The notes under the pieces are model-generated. The model saw only the letters and a list, made by a program, of their open reading frames with translations. It ran no database searches and was not told where the DNA came from. This document shows, in pieces, positions 27,034 to 36,146 of a DNA stretch of 64,000 nucleotides. The stretch is from Rhizobiales bacterium GAS188 (GTDB lineage: Bacteria; Pseudomonadota; Alphaproteobacteria; Rhizobiales; Beijerinckiaceae), in the NCBI GenBank assembly GCA_900104855.1, contig FNSS01000001.1:2542001-2606000 (forward strand), written 5' to 3'. Position numbers and translations under genes: made by a program. Within the stretch, counting starts at the first letter, position 1; every line of letters begins with the position of its first letter.

Positions 27034-28506
27034 TTATTCGGCTTCGGCATCGGTCCATTCATCGCCCTCAAGCTCGGGCTTTGAATAGTCTAGCGCAATC
27101 TGCCAATGCGTCTCCACATCGCGGCAGAAGAGCTGCCCCGCTATGCCTTCGGCGAGCCAATTGGCGCCGGTCGAGATCGCCGGGATATCGCCCGAAACCT
27201 TGCCGAGGCTGAGGCTCGCCGCGTGGTTGAAGCAATGGATGTCGGATAGTCCCGCCGGCGCGTCCACGCCGTGCGGCAGGAACTCGAAGGCCCGCCCGAG
27301 ATATGGAAAGCCCGCGAGCTCCTCATCGGCGAGATCGGCGATCGGGGCATGGCGCTCGCCCCAAGTCGCGATATGCGGCGCATAGAGCGAGAGCTCGGGG
27401 ATGGCGAAGGGATCGACGCTGAAGCCGGTGCCGAGGATGAGGTAGTCGGCGGCGAAGATCTTGCCCTTAACGGTATCGATGCGCAGCTCCTCGGCCTCGA
27501 CGCGCAGGCCCGTGATGCCGCAACCGAAATGGAAGAAGGCGTTCGGGTGGCGCCCGACCCGCAATGTCGAATTGCGCGGCGCCGGCGTCTGCTCCTGCCC
27601 CGCATAATGCATGAAGCGCCAGCGCCATTCCTCCGGCAGCATCGGAAAGCCCGCATTGAAGCCGGCTGAGCCGATGCCCATCAGCTTGTTGATGCGCGGC
27701 ATCGTCTTGCGGCGGATCAGCAGCCGCACTTCGACCGCGCCCTGCTCCAGCGCCTCGCCGGCATTGTCCATGGCGGAGGCGCCCGCGCCAACGACCACGA
27801 CGCGCTTGCCGCGCAGGCTCGAGAAATCCACCTCGTCCTCGGAATGCGCGAAGAAGCGGCGCGGAACCTCGGACATGAAATCCGGAATGCTCGCCTTGCC
27901 GAGGCCGGAACGCCCGGTCGCCAGCACCAGCTTGCGCGCGAGAGCGAAATTCTCCGCGGCGCCCGACAATTCGAGGCGCAGCAGGTCGTCCTGCGGCGTG
28001 ATGGCGGTGACGGCGACGCCGTTCTCGACCGGCAGATCGAGGGCGCGGCGGAACCAGACCAGGTAGTCCATCCACATCGGTCGCGGGATACGGTAGAGGG
28101 CCTCCCATTCGGCGCACCCGAACTGGGCGAGGAACCATTGCCGGAAAGTGAGCGCCCCGATGCCCGAGGCGGGACCGATGAGCTCCTTCGGCGAGCGCAA
28201 GGTCTCCATGCGGGCGAAGGTCATCCACGGGCCTTCGCGTCCGGCGGGCGCACGATCGAGGATGCGCAGATTGCGGATGCCGCGCCGCAGCAGCGCGAAG
28301 GAGGCGGCGAGCCCGCACATGCCGGCCCCGATCACGATGACGTCGGAAACCTTGCCGGCCGGATGCAGTGTCGGGGGAACCCAGTTGGCGGGCGGGTAGT
28401 TGAGGGCTTGCAGATCGGCCGCGAGGCGTGCCTCGAGCCTTTCGAGCCCGTCGGCATCGATCGTGCTCACCGGTTCCGTAGCCAGCACATCAGAATGTCT
28501 GTTCAT
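27034..28506 (-). CDS. FAD-dependent flavin monooxygenase-like oxidoreductase
   Basis: A 490-residue cytosolic flavoprotein of the flavin monooxygenase/Baeyer-Villiger-like group. It has the FAD Rossmann motif VIVIGAGMCGLAASFALLRRG near residues 56-76 and the second (NADPH) Rossmann motif RVVVVGAGASAMDNAGEALEQG near the middle. Aromatic substrate-loop residues (GPWMTFARMETLRSPKEL) lie after the first. LILGTGFSVDPFAIPELS is the typical C-terminal ATG motif. Substrate unknown. No partner genes adjoin closely, and the next gene upstream begins beyond a repeat region. Confidence 0.8.
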   Translation of the reverse strand: MNRHSDVLATEPVSTIDADGLERLEARLAADLQALNYPPANWVPPTLHPAGKVSDVIVIGAGMCGLAASFALLRRGIRNLRILDRAPAGREGPWMTFARMETLRSPKELIGPASGIGALTFRQWFLAQFGCAEWEALYRIPRPMWMDYLVWFRRALDLPVENGVAVTAITPQDDLLRLELSGAAENFALARKLVLATGRSGLGKASIPDFMSEVPRRFFAHSEDEVDFSSLRGKRVVVVGAGASAMDNAGEALEQGAVEVRLLIRRKTMPRINKLMGIGSAGFNAGFPMLPEEWRWRFMHYAGQEQTPAPRNSTLRVGRHPNAFFHFGCGITGLRVEAEELRIDTVKGKIFAADYLILGTGFSVDPFAIPELSLYAPHIATWGERHAPIADLADEELAGFPYLGRAFEFLPHGVDAPAGLSDIHCFNHAASLSLGKVSGDIPAISTGANWLAEGIAGQLFCRDVETHWQIALDYSKPELEGDEWTDAEAE

Positions 28507-28573
28507 CGGGATGCGCTATAGGCGATGCGGCCCGGATTGGCGAGGAGCCTCATCCAGGCGGGGGCGCGCTCGA

Positions 28574-28728
28574 CCTTCTCCCGCGCCTTCGCGGGAGAAG
28601 GTGCAAGTCTTGAACAGAAAGAAACCTGCGCAGTGAGGGGGGATGAGGGGCGAAGGTGAAGCGCTCAACCGCCCCTCATCCGCCTCGGCTTCGCCTCGGC
28701 ACCTTCTCCCGCGAAGAGCGGGAGAAGG
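28574..28728. repeat. Pair of CCTTCTCCCGC palindromes framing a mosaic repeat
   Basis: Copies at 28574-28601 and 28702-28728, with a GAGGGG-rich and CCCCTC-rich inverted pair between them (around 28635-28681). The whole block can fold as nested hairpins. It sits downstream of sodB and upstream of the FAD oxidoreductase gene, both on the minus strand. Confidence 0.75.
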
Positions 28729-28740
28729 GAAACACCAAGC

Positions 28741-29337
28741 TCACTTCGCCTTGTGGAACATCTCCTCGACATATTCCCAATTCACGAGATGCTCGAGGAA
28801 GGCCTTGAGGTAGTCCGGCCGCCGGTTGCGGTAGTCGATGTAATAGGAATGCTCCCAGACGTCGCAGCCGAGGATCGGCGACGCGCCATGCACCAGCGGG
28901 CTCTCGCCATTCGCCGTCTTGGCGATGATGATCTTGCCGTCCTTGACGGCGAGCCAGGCCCAGCCCGAGCCGAACTGGCCGACGCCGGCCGCGACGAAGT
29001 CCTCTTTCATCTTCTCGACCGAGCCGAGATCCTCCTTGATCTTCTTCTCGAGCGCGCCGGGGATGGCGCCGCCGCCCTTCGCCTTCATCCATTTCCAGAA
29101 ATGGAGGTGGTTGTAGTGCTGGCCGGCATTGTTGAAGAGGGGGGCGTTCTTGCCGAAGGATCCCTTGACGATCTCCTCGAGGCTCTTGCCTTCCCACTCG
29201 GTGCCCTTGAGCAGATTGTTGCCGTTGGTGACATAGGCGAGGTGGTGCTTGTCGTGATGGAATTCGAGCGTCTCCTTCGACATGTGAGGCGCGAGCGCGT
29301 CATGCGAATAAGGGAGATCGGGAAGCGAAAACGACAT
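28741..29337 (-). CDS. sodB: Superoxide dismutase, Fe/Mn family
   Basis: Converts superoxide to hydrogen peroxide and oxygen. The 198-residue protein has all four metal ligands: His27 (FHHDKHHLAYV), His77 (AGQHYNHLHFW), Asp159 and His163 (GCDVWEHSYYIDYRNRRPDYL). Length and motifs fit alphaproteobacterial iron SOD, but Fe versus Mn cannot be settled from sequence alone. No signal peptide, so cytosolic. The ATG at 29337 follows an AGGAGG site at good spacing. A longer frame upstream is open but lacks support. Single gene. Confidence 0.93.
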   Translation of the reverse strand: MSFSLPDLPYSHDALAPHMSKETLEFHHDKHHLAYVTNGNNLLKGTEWEGKSLEEIVKGSFGKNAPLFNNAGQHYNHLHFWKWMKAKGGGAIPGALEKKIKEDLGSVEKMKEDFVAAGVGQFGSGWAWLAVKDGKIIIAKTANGESPLVHGASPILGCDVWEHSYYIDYRNRRPDYLKAFLEHLVNWEYVEEMFHKAK

Positions 29338-29486
29338 GTGTGCCCTCCTGGCATGGAACGAAGACAAATGGCCGAAAGCGAAGCGCGCGCGGCGCCTGCG
29401 GCCGGCTCGCTTCTCCTTACCTAGGCCGAAGGCCCCGGAACGGCAACATTCGAACCGCCAAGATCTTTTTGCGGCGTCATCCACGC

Positions 29487-30704
29487 TCAGGGCGCCAAGG
29501 GCTGCAGCCGCGCCAGGCGCAGCGAGATCAGGAAGGCGAGGCTAAGCAGCACCCCAACGAGTGCGGTGACGCCGTTCCAACCCTCCCTCTGCCAGAAGAT
29601 GCCTCCAATCGAGCCGAGCACGCTCGAGCCCATATAATAGAGGAACAGATAGAGCGAGGCCGCCTGGGCCTTGGCGGTGCGCGCCCGGCGCCCCACCCAG
29701 CTCGAGGCGATCGAGTGGGCACCGAAGAAGCCGAAGGTCATCAGCGCAAGGCCGGCGATGACGAGGCCGACCGACGCCGCGAGCGTCAGCGCGACGCCCG
29801 CGCCCATGACCACGATCATCACCCAGAACACATTGCGCAGCCCGAGCCGGCTGGCGACCGCGCCGCTGAAGGGCGACGAGACGATGCCGACGAGATAGAC
29901 GCTGAAGATCAGGCCGACGCTCGCCTGGCTCATCGCATAAGGAGGGGCGAGGAGCCGATAGCCGATATAGTTATAGACGGTCACGAAGCTGCCCATCATC
30001 AGGAAGCCCTCGACCACCAGGAGACGCAGGCCCGGCTCACGCAGATGGGCCGCAAAGCCGCTGATATGCTCGCTGAGCGACAAGGCCCGTCTCGCGAAAT
30101 GGCGCGAGGGCGGCAGGCTGCGCCAGAAGATCAGCCCGGCAACAAGCCCCATGGCGCCGAGACCGGCCATCGCCAAGCGCCAGGAACCGAACTCGGCCAA
30201 GATGCCGGCGGCGAGCCGCGCCGCCATGCCGCCGAGCGCGCTGCCGCCGATATAGAGCCCCATCGCAAGCCCGATCGAAGCCGGTGCGATCTCCTCGGCC
30301 ACATAGGCCATGGCGACGGCCGGCAGGCAGGCGATTGCGATTCCGGTCACGGCCCGCAGCGCCAGCAGTGCCGGCCAATTCGGCGCAAAGCTGGTGAGCA
30401 GCGTCAGGAGCGAGGAGGCGAGCACCGAGGCGACCATCATGGGCTTGCGCCCGACGATCTCCGACACCGAGCTCGCGACCAGCATGGAGGGCGCCATGAG
30501 GCCGGTCGTCAGCGACAGGGCAAGGCTGCTCTGCGCCGCGCCGAGCCCGAAATCGGCGGAGAACACCGGCAGCAAAGGCTGCACGTAATAGAGGAGCGCG
30601 AAGGTCGCAAACCCCGCACAGAACATGGCGAGAATGGTGTTGCGGAAGGCCGGCGTCCCGCTCCTGATGAGCATGTCGGGGCCGGGAGGCGAGCCAGATT
30701 CCAC
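29487..30704 (-). CDS. MFS transporter (12 membrane helices, DHA1-like exporter)
   Basis: A 405-residue inner-membrane permease of the major facilitator superfamily, resembling YnfM/arabinose-efflux-type exporters. MFS signature elements include VSEIVGRKPMMVASVLASS (loop 2-3 motif A variant), AVTGIAIACLPAVAMAYVAEEI and AVASRLGLRNVFWVMI (second-half motif A). Substrate unknown. I chose a GTG start at 30704 because GAGGAGG lies at ideal distance upstream, whereas the ATG at 30674 has only a weak site. Same-strand genes for a small membrane protein and mutA lie upstream, 34 and 5 bp apart, so it is probably cotranscribed. Confidence 0.82.
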   Translation of the reverse strand: MESGSPPGPDMLIRSGTPAFRNTILAMFCAGFATFALLYYVQPLLPVFSADFGLGAAQSSLALSLTTGLMAPSMLVASSVSEIVGRKPMMVASVLASSLLTLLTSFAPNWPALLALRAVTGIAIACLPAVAMAYVAEEIAPASIGLAMGLYIGGSALGGMAARLAAGILAEFGSWRLAMAGLGAMGLVAGLIFWRSLPPSRHFARRALSLSEHISGFAAHLREPGLRLLVVEGFLMMGSFVTVYNYIGYRLLAPPYAMSQASVGLIFSVYLVGIVSSPFSGAVASRLGLRNVFWVMIVVMGAGVALTLAASVGLVIAGLALMTFGFFGAHSIASSWVGRRARTAKAQAASLYLFLYYMGSSVLGSIGGIFWQREGWNGVTALVGVLLSLAFLISLRLARLQPLAP

Positions 30705-30738
30705 AAGCGGCCTCCTCGGCCAGCCAGAGCGCTGCAGA

Positions 30739-31152
30739 TCAGCGCCTTTCGACGCGCTGGAGGATCTCCGCGAAGAACAGGCCGGCGAGCGTTCCGGCGA
30801 CGACGCCACCGATGACCAGAAGGCCGCTGATGGTGCCGACCATGCCGGGCGGCCTGATCTTGAAACCGAACATGATGATGAGCGGCAGGAGCGCGCCGGC
30901 GACGGCGCCGGTGAGCGCCATGTTGCGAAACAGCCTGGCGCCTGGCTGGTCGATGAGGACCGCGGCGAGCGGCAGCACGACGAGGCCGATGGGCGCTGCG
31001 GCGACGAGACCTGCCGGCAGGCCGACCAGGATGAGGGTGAAGAGGCTCATGGGCTCGACGCCCTTCTGCAGGACGCTGATCACCACCAGGGCGGCGACCA
31101 TCAAGACGGCAGTGATGATCGTCGTGCCGATCCCTGCCTTGAGCCAGGCCAT
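30739..31152 (-). CDS. Small four-helix membrane protein of unknown function
   Basis: A 137-residue protein made of about four hydrophobic segments (IITAVLMVAALVVISVL, LFTLILVGLPAGLVAAAPIGLVVLPLAAVLI, ALTGAVAGALLPLIIMFGF, GLLVIGGVVAGTLAGLFFAEIL) with short charged loops. I do not recognise a family. It lies 5 bp after mutA and 34 bp before the MFS exporter on the same strand, so it is probably in one transcript with them. No catalytic motif is visible. Confidence 0.6.
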   Translation of the reverse strand: MAWLKAGIGTTIITAVLMVAALVVISVLQKGVEPMSLFTLILVGLPAGLVAAAPIGLVVLPLAAVLIDQPGARLFRNMALTGAVAGALLPLIIMFGFKIRPPGMVGTISGLLVIGGVVAGTLAGLFFAEILQRVERR

Positions 31153-31156
31153 CGGC

Positions 31157-33010
31157 TCAGCCCTCTTTGGCGAAAAGATCGTCGTGGAGCCCGGTCAGCA
31201 CCTCGAGCGCCTCGCAGCCCGCATAGACGAACAGGTCGACGGGCACCCCAACGAGACGCTCGGTGAGATCGCCCGGCCGCCCGGCGACGGCGAGCTTAAC
31301 GGCACCCGCCCCCTTGAGGGCCCGCAGGGCTTCGCCGGCCTGCTGCGCATAGACCTCGTCGGAAGAGCACAGGCAGGCGAGCCGCGCCCCCGAGGCGTGG
31401 AAAGCATCGACGATGCCCGTCAAAGTGGCGGGCTTGTCGTTCTCGATCGCCTCGATGCCGCCGCCCTCGAACAGGCTTTTGGCGAACAGGCGGCGCGGCG
31501 TGAAGCTCGCCGCTCCGCCGAGATTGGCGAGGAAGACGCTCGGGCGCCGGCCGGTGCGCGCGAGATACGCATCGGAACGGTCACGTAGATGCTCGAAGGG
31601 TTCGGCGAAGCGGATCGAGGGCAGCGCCTCGCATGGCTGCGTGAGAGCGGGGCTCGACGCCGCGGCCTTGGCTTTGTCCGGAGCAGGCGCCAGCACGGCG
31701 ACCGGCTGTTCCGACAGGAGCGCGAATTCGCTGACGCCGGTAATCGGTGCCTTGCGCCGGCCGATCTCCTTCTCGCGCCCGGCCCGCACCGCGGCGATGC
31801 GCGCCTGCAGCTTGCCGCGCGAAAGGCTTTCGACGATGCCGCCTTCGCTCTCGATCTCCTGGAACAGCGTCCAGGCCTTATGGGCGAGAGCTTCGGTCAG
31901 CGCCTCGAAGGCACCGGCGCCGGCGGCCGCGTCGGCGACGCGCCAGAGCTGCGACTCCTCGAGCAGCACTTGCTGCAGATTGCGCGCCACGCGACGCGCG
32001 AAGGGGTCGGCGAGGCCGAGCGCCGAGGTGAAGGGCAGGACGCAGATCGAATCCGCGCCGCCGATGCCGCCCGAAAAGGCCGCGAGCGTCGCCCGCAGCA
32101 CATTGGCATAAGGATCGCGCCTGGTGGTCATGCGCCAGGCCGTCTCGGCGGCGAGCGTGATCGGCTCGACGGCGAGGCCGCAAGCTCGCTCCACCTGGGC
32201 CCAGAGGCGGCGCATGGCGCGGAACTTGGCGATGGTCAGGAACTCGTCGGCATCCGCGACCAGCAGGAAGGACAAGGCCTTGCGCGCCTGGTCGAGGCTG
32301 AACCCCTCGCCTTCCAGGACACGCAGATAGGTGAGTCCCGTGGCCAGCGCGAAGGCGAGCTCCTGGGCTTCGCTCGCTCCAGCCTCATGCGCGGCCCGTC
32401 CGTCGATGCGCGCCAGCGAACTCACAAAGCCGCGATCAGCGGCGAGCTTCGCCGTCCCGGCGAAACGGCTGGCGAGCTCCGGCCAGGTGAACGGCAAGCC
32501 GCCCGATCTCGCCATGTCGGAGACGGGATCGAGGCCGAAATCGATCGACAGCGCCTTCGCTTCGAGGCCACGCCGCGCCACGAGCTCGAGCAGGCGCGTC
32601 GCTACCGGGCGCCCATCGAAAGGCGCGGTCTCGAGGCGCAGCCCGATGAGCTCGAGCCTGACGCCCTCGAGCGCCCGCTCGAGCGCCTCGACCGTAGCGG
32701 CGCGCAGACCGAAGCCACGCCCGGTGCGCGAGCCCGCAAGCACGAGCACCAGCTCCTCGGCGCCGCCCTCCAGATCGGCGAGGGCGCTGGCGCAAGCCGC
32801 TTCCGGCTCCGGGTGGTCGACCCGCTGGGTGAGCCGCCAGCGCCCGGCCGCCCGCAAGGGTGCCATGCTCACGCCGGAGCTCGCCCGGTAGAGCGGCTCG
32901 ATCGGCAGGCCGTCGGCGCTGCGGGAGACGAGCTTGTCGAGGGAAGCGCCTTTCAACGTGCGCTCGACGAGCTTCACCCAGATTTCATGCGTCGCCGTTG
33001 CCGCCGTCAT
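31157..33010 (-). CDS. mutA: Methylmalonyl-CoA mutase small (beta) subunit
   Basis: The 617-residue non-catalytic subunit of adenosylcobalamin-dependent methylmalonyl-CoA mutase, which interconverts methylmalonyl-CoA and succinyl-CoA. The N-terminal mutase barrel is clear (IEPLYRASSG, WRLTQRVDHPEP, TAWRMTTRRDPYANVLRATLAAFSGGIGGADSICVLPF, RVARNLQQVLLEESQLWRVADAAAGAGAFEALTEALA). The C-terminal domain resembles the B12-binding fold but lacks the DxHxxG motif (SSDEVYAQQAG), as expected of MutA. MutB is not adjacent, unlike in many genomes; a small membrane protein follows. The gene has no partner here, so MutB should lie elsewhere. Confidence 0.88.
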   Translation of the reverse strand: MTAATATHEIWVKLVERTLKGASLDKLVSRSADGLPIEPLYRASSGVSMAPLRAAGRWRLTQRVDHPEPEAACASALADLEGGAEELVLVLAGSRTGRGFGLRAATVEALERALEGVRLELIGLRLETAPFDGRPVATRLLELVARRGLEAKALSIDFGLDPVSDMARSGGLPFTWPELASRFAGTAKLAADRGFVSSLARIDGRAAHEAGASEAQELAFALATGLTYLRVLEGEGFSLDQARKALSFLLVADADEFLTIAKFRAMRRLWAQVERACGLAVEPITLAAETAWRMTTRRDPYANVLRATLAAFSGGIGGADSICVLPFTSALGLADPFARRVARNLQQVLLEESQLWRVADAAAGAGAFEALTEALAHKAWTLFQEIESEGGIVESLSRGKLQARIAAVRAGREKEIGRRKAPITGVSEFALLSEQPVAVLAPAPDKAKAAASSPALTQPCEALPSIRFAEPFEHLRDRSDAYLARTGRRPSVFLANLGGAASFTPRRLFAKSLFEGGGIEAIENDKPATLTGIVDAFHASGARLACLCSSDEVYAQQAGEALRALKGAGAVKLAVAGRPGDLTERLVGVPVDLFVYAGCEALEVLTGLHDDLFAKEG

Positions 33011-33076
33011 CGCTGCGTCGAGGGTCCGTTCACCTGTGAATGCATGTCGGCTGCGAGCGCAATGCCGACCTCGATC

Positions 33077-33466
33077 TCACACGAATTGCGAGAGGCCGGG
33101 GACCGCGGCCACGATGCCGCCCACCACATCCTCGCCGGCCTTTTCGCGCACATGCGCGAAGAGCTCCTTGCCGACCGTCTGCATCTGGCCCATCGAGAGG
33201 CCGGCACCGGTGAGCTGCCCGGCCAGCGCCATCAGGCCGCCGGCACCTCCCATGAGGCCGCCGAGCCCCGCCATTCCACCCGGCGATGCCGCGTCGGCCT
33301 GCTGCTCGACCGCCTGCTGCGCGCCCGGAATGGCGGCGACCGCCTGCTCGACATGCTCGGCGGGAGCCTCTTTCTTCAGGAAATTGAGGATGATGGTGAC
33401 GGCATTCTGCGCGGTCGCTGCGTCGATCCCGGCGGCCTGCGTCAATTTGGCGATCAGTTCGTCCAT
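33077..33466 (-). CDS. DUF2267-like small helical protein
   Basis: A 129-residue protein starting MDELIAKLTQAAGIDAATAQNAVTIILNFLKKEAP, a helix-rich opening common in DUF2267-like proteins. A glycine-methionine-rich centre (GGMAGLGGLMGGAGGLMALAGQ, about residues 62-83) follows, and the end is GKELFAHVREKAGEDVVGGIVAAVPGLSQFV. Function unknown. The ATG at 33466 has a GGAGA site 7 bp upstream. The promoter side carries six 16-bp tandem repeats beginning 77 bp away. mutA begins 66 bp downstream on the same strand. Confidence 0.65.
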   Translation of the reverse strand: MDELIAKLTQAAGIDAATAQNAVTIILNFLKKEAPAEHVEQAVAAIPGAQQAVEQQADAASPGGMAGLGGLMGGAGGLMALAGQLTGAGLSMGQMQTVGKELFAHVREKAGEDVVGGIVAAVPGLSQFV

Positions 33467-33542
33467 GTGATGTCTCCGCGATGACGAGTCTCGGGCAACC
33501 GCGCCCGACCCCACAGGCTTGGTCTGTGCGGGCCGAAATTGC

Positions 33543-33638
33543 AAGACCTCGCATGCCCAAGACCTGGCATGCCCAAGACCTGTGGTGCCCAAGACCTGGC
33601 ATGCGCAAGACCTGGCATGCCCAAGACCTGGCATGCCA
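33543..33638. repeat. Six tandem 16-bp repeats (aagacctggcatgccc)
   Basis: Six head-to-tail units, four close to consensus and two with 3-4 changes. Each contains the palindrome GGCATGCC. There are no unique spacers, so it is not CRISPR. It lies between the divergent DUF2267 gene and the sugar ABC operon. Confidence 0.9.
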
Positions 33639-33797
33639 CAGCGCCCGCTTGCCGGCACGCGCCGTCGGAAACTCGCCTAAAGTCTGAGCAGGCGTGGTGC
33701 TTCACAAAAGCCCGGCATGAACTAGACTGCGCGCCAACCACCATCTGCCACCAGACGAGATCGTCGGCGGATGCCAAAATCGTCAGGGAGGATGAAG

Positions 33798-35135
33798 ATG
33801 CATCGTTTCAATCGGCGCGACACCTTGGCGCTGGGCGTCGGGGCGCTGGCGGCAGCGTCGACGCTCGGGACGAGCGCCAAGGCCGCGATCACCACCGCCG
33901 ATGTCGCGGCACCCAAGATCGACATCGAAAAGGGCGCCACCTTACGGGTGCTGCGACCAACGAAATTCGTCGATCCCGACGAGACCATTTTCAATGCCAA
34001 CACGCAGAATTTCGTCAAGGCGACGGGCGTGCAGGTCAAGATCGATTATTCGGCCTGGGAGGATCTGCGCCCGCAGACGGCCGTGACCGCCAATACGGGT
34101 GCCGGACCCGATGTCGTGCTCGGCTGGACGGATGATCCGCATCTCTATTCGGACAAGCTGATCGAGCTCTCCGACGTCGCCGAATATCTCGGTAAGAAAT
34201 ATGGCGGCTGGTATCCGCTCGCCGAGCGCTACGGCAAGAAATTCGGCACCAATAACTGGATCGCCATTCCGTTCGGCGGCTCGGGCGGACCATCGGTCTA
34301 TCGCATCTCCTGGGTGAAGGAGGCGGGATTCGACACATTCCCGACCAATCTCGACGATTTCCTGAAACTCTGCCGCAAGCTCAAGGAGATCGGCCATCCG
34401 GCCGGCTACACTTTCGGCCACGCCACCGGCGACGGCAACGCCTTCTGCCACTGGCTCGTCTGGGCCCATGGCGGCTACATGATCGACGAGAACCAGAAGG
34501 TGACCATCAACTCGAAGCAGACGATCGAAGCCCTGAAATACGGCAAGGCGCTGTTCGAGACCTTCATCCCGGGGACGCAATCCTGGCTCGATCCCTCGAA
34601 CAACAAGGCCCTGATCGCCGGCGACATCGCGGCGACGCAAAACGGCGTCTCCTTGTATTTCTCGATCAAGAACGCGACCGACCCGAAGATCGCCGCCATG
34701 ACGCCCGATCTCAACCATGCGCGCATGCCGGTCGGGCCCGTCGGCCATGGCACCGAGACGGCGCTCGCCATCAACTCCATGGTGTTCAAGCACAGCAAAT
34801 ATCCGAACGCCGCCAAGGCCTATCTCGCCTTCATGATGGAGGCCGAGCAATACGACAAATGGCTGACCGGCACCTATGGCTATTGGGCGCAGCCGCTGAA
34901 GGGCTATGCGGAAAGCGATGTCTGGAAGAGCGATCCCAAGATCGCAGCCTACAGGGACACGATGAAGGATTCGCTGTGGTATGCCTTCAAGGGGCCGATC
35001 AATGAGGCGTCGGCCGCGGTGGTCGCCGATTATGTGATGGTCGACATGGCGGCATCGGTCGCGACCGGCGTGGCGACGCCCGAGGAAGCGGCCGCCGAGG
35101 CCGAGCGTCGCGCCAAGCGCTATTACAAGGGCTGA
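33798..35135 (+). CDS. Carbohydrate ABC transporter substrate-binding protein (family 1 extracellular)
   Basis: A 445-residue periplasmic binding protein. MHRFNRRDTLALGVGALAAASTLGTSAKA is a probable Tat signal (RRD plus hydrophobic core). The mature part has GATLRVLRPTKFVDPDE, QVKIDYSAWEDLRPQTAVTANTGAGPDVVLGWTDDPHLY, AIPFGGSGGPSVYRISWVKEAGFDTFPTNLDDFLKLCRKLKE and NKALIAGDIAATQNGVSLYF, the layout of sugar-binding proteins of the MalE/UgpB type. The start at 33798 is 6 bp after GGGAGG; 33792 overlaps that site. First gene of an importer with two permeases. Ligand likely a sugar or polyol, not determinable here. Confidence 0.88.
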   Translation: MHRFNRRDTLALGVGALAAASTLGTSAKAAITTADVAAPKIDIEKGATLRVLRPTKFVDPDETIFNANTQNFVKATGVQVKIDYSAWEDLRPQTAVTANTGAGPDVVLGWTDDPHLYSDKLIELSDVAEYLGKKYGGWYPLAERYGKKFGTNNWIAIPFGGSGGPSVYRISWVKEAGFDTFPTNLDDFLKLCRKLKEIGHPAGYTFGHATGDGNAFCHWLVWAHGGYMIDENQKVTINSKQTIEALKYGKALFETFIPGTQSWLDPSNNKALIAGDIAATQNGVSLYFSIKNATDPKIAAMTPDLNHARMPVGPVGHGTETALAINSMVFKHSKYPNAAKAYLAFMMEAEQYDKWLTGTYGYWAQPLKGYAESDVWKSDPKIAAYRDTMKDSLWYAFKGPINEASAAVVADYVMVDMAASVATGVATPEEAAAEAERRAKRYYKG

Positions 35136-35189
35136 TGGCGTCTCGAGGCCGCCCAGCCGAGGCCGCGCAAGCGCGGGAGGCATGAGCTG

Positions 35190-36146
35190 ATGGCCGATAT
35201 CGCGGAGCGCTGGACCCTCTCGCAGGCCGAGCGGTCGAACTGGCTCTCGCGCCTGTTCGACTGGAAACCCTTCCTGGTGGTCTTGTGCCTCTTGCCGGCG
35301 ATCGGCCTGCTCGCGGTCTTCCTCACCTACCCGCTCGGGCTTGGGCTGTGGCTCGCCTTCACCGACACCAAGATCGGGCGGGCCGGCAGCTTCATCGGGC
35401 TCGAGAACTTCATCTCGCTCTGGAACGATCCGATCTTCTGGATCGCGGTCGGCAACACGCTCGTCTACACCACCGCCGCGACCGTCGGGAAATTCGCGCT
35501 CGGCCTCTGGCTGGCGCTGCTGCTCAACCACCATATCCCGTTCAAATCGATCATCAGGGCGATCGTGCTCGTGCCCTGGATCGTGCCGACGGTGCTGTCG
35601 GCGGTGGCCTTCTGGTGGATCTACGACCCGCAATATTCGGTCATCTCCTATATCCTCAAGGACCTGTTGGGCTGGCGCAGCACCAGCATCGATTTCCTGG
35701 GGACGCCCTGGCATGCGCGCTTCTCGCTGATCGCCGCCAATATCTGGCGCGGCATCCCCTTCGTCGCCATCAGCCTGCTGGCCGGACTGCAGACCATCTC
35801 GCCTTCGCTCTACGAGGCCGCGATGCTGGACGGGGCGACCTCCTGGCAACGTTTCCGCCATATCACGGCGCCGATGCTGATGCCGGTTTTGTCGGTGGTG
35901 CTCACTTTCTCGGTGCTGTTCACCTTCACGGATTTCCAGCTCGTCTACGCCATCACGCGCGGCGGTCCGATCAACTCGACGCATCTGATGGCGACGCTCG
36001 CCTTCCAACGCGGCATACCGGGCGGGCAGCTCGGCGAAGGCGCGGCGATCGCCGTCTCGATGATCCCGTTCCTGGTGGCCGCGACGCTGATCAGCTATTT
36101 CGGCCTGGCGCGGCGCAAATGGCAGCAGGGCGAAGCGAATGACTGA
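35190..36146 (+). CDS. Carbohydrate ABC transporter permease, MalF/UgpA type
   Basis: A 318-residue inner-membrane permease with six helices (LVVLCLLPAIGLLAVFLTYPLGLGLWLAFTDTKIG at the N-terminus). The ABC-coupling motif is SLYEAAMLDGATSWQRFRHITAPMLMPVL (EAA loop, about residues 209-237). It overlaps the next permease gene by 8 bp, so translation is probably coupled. Works with the binding protein upstream and the MalG-type partner downstream. No ATPase is encoded with it. Confidence 0.9.
   Translation: MADIAERWTLSQAERSNWLSRLFDWKPFLVVLCLLPAIGLLAVFLTYPLGLGLWLAFTDTKIGRAGSFIGLENFISLWNDPIFWIAVGNTLVYTTAATVGKFALGLWLALLLNHHIPFKSIIRAIVLVPWIVPTVLSAVAFWWIYDPQYSVISYILKDLLGWRSTSIDFLGTPWHARFSLIAANIWRGIPFVAISLLAGLQTISPSLYEAAMLDGATSWQRFRHITAPMLMPVLSVVLTFSVLFTFTDFQLVYAITRGGPINSTHLMATLAFQRGIPGGQLGEGAAIAVSMIPFLVAATLISYFGLARRKWQQGEAND

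Noticed and set aside
31589-33484. 631-codon plus-strand frame opposite mutA
   Set aside because: Antisense shadow. The MutA protein on the other strand is complete and recognisable.
33543-33638. Possible CRISPR array
   Set aside because: 16-bp units are directly adjacent with no spacers, and no cas genes are present.
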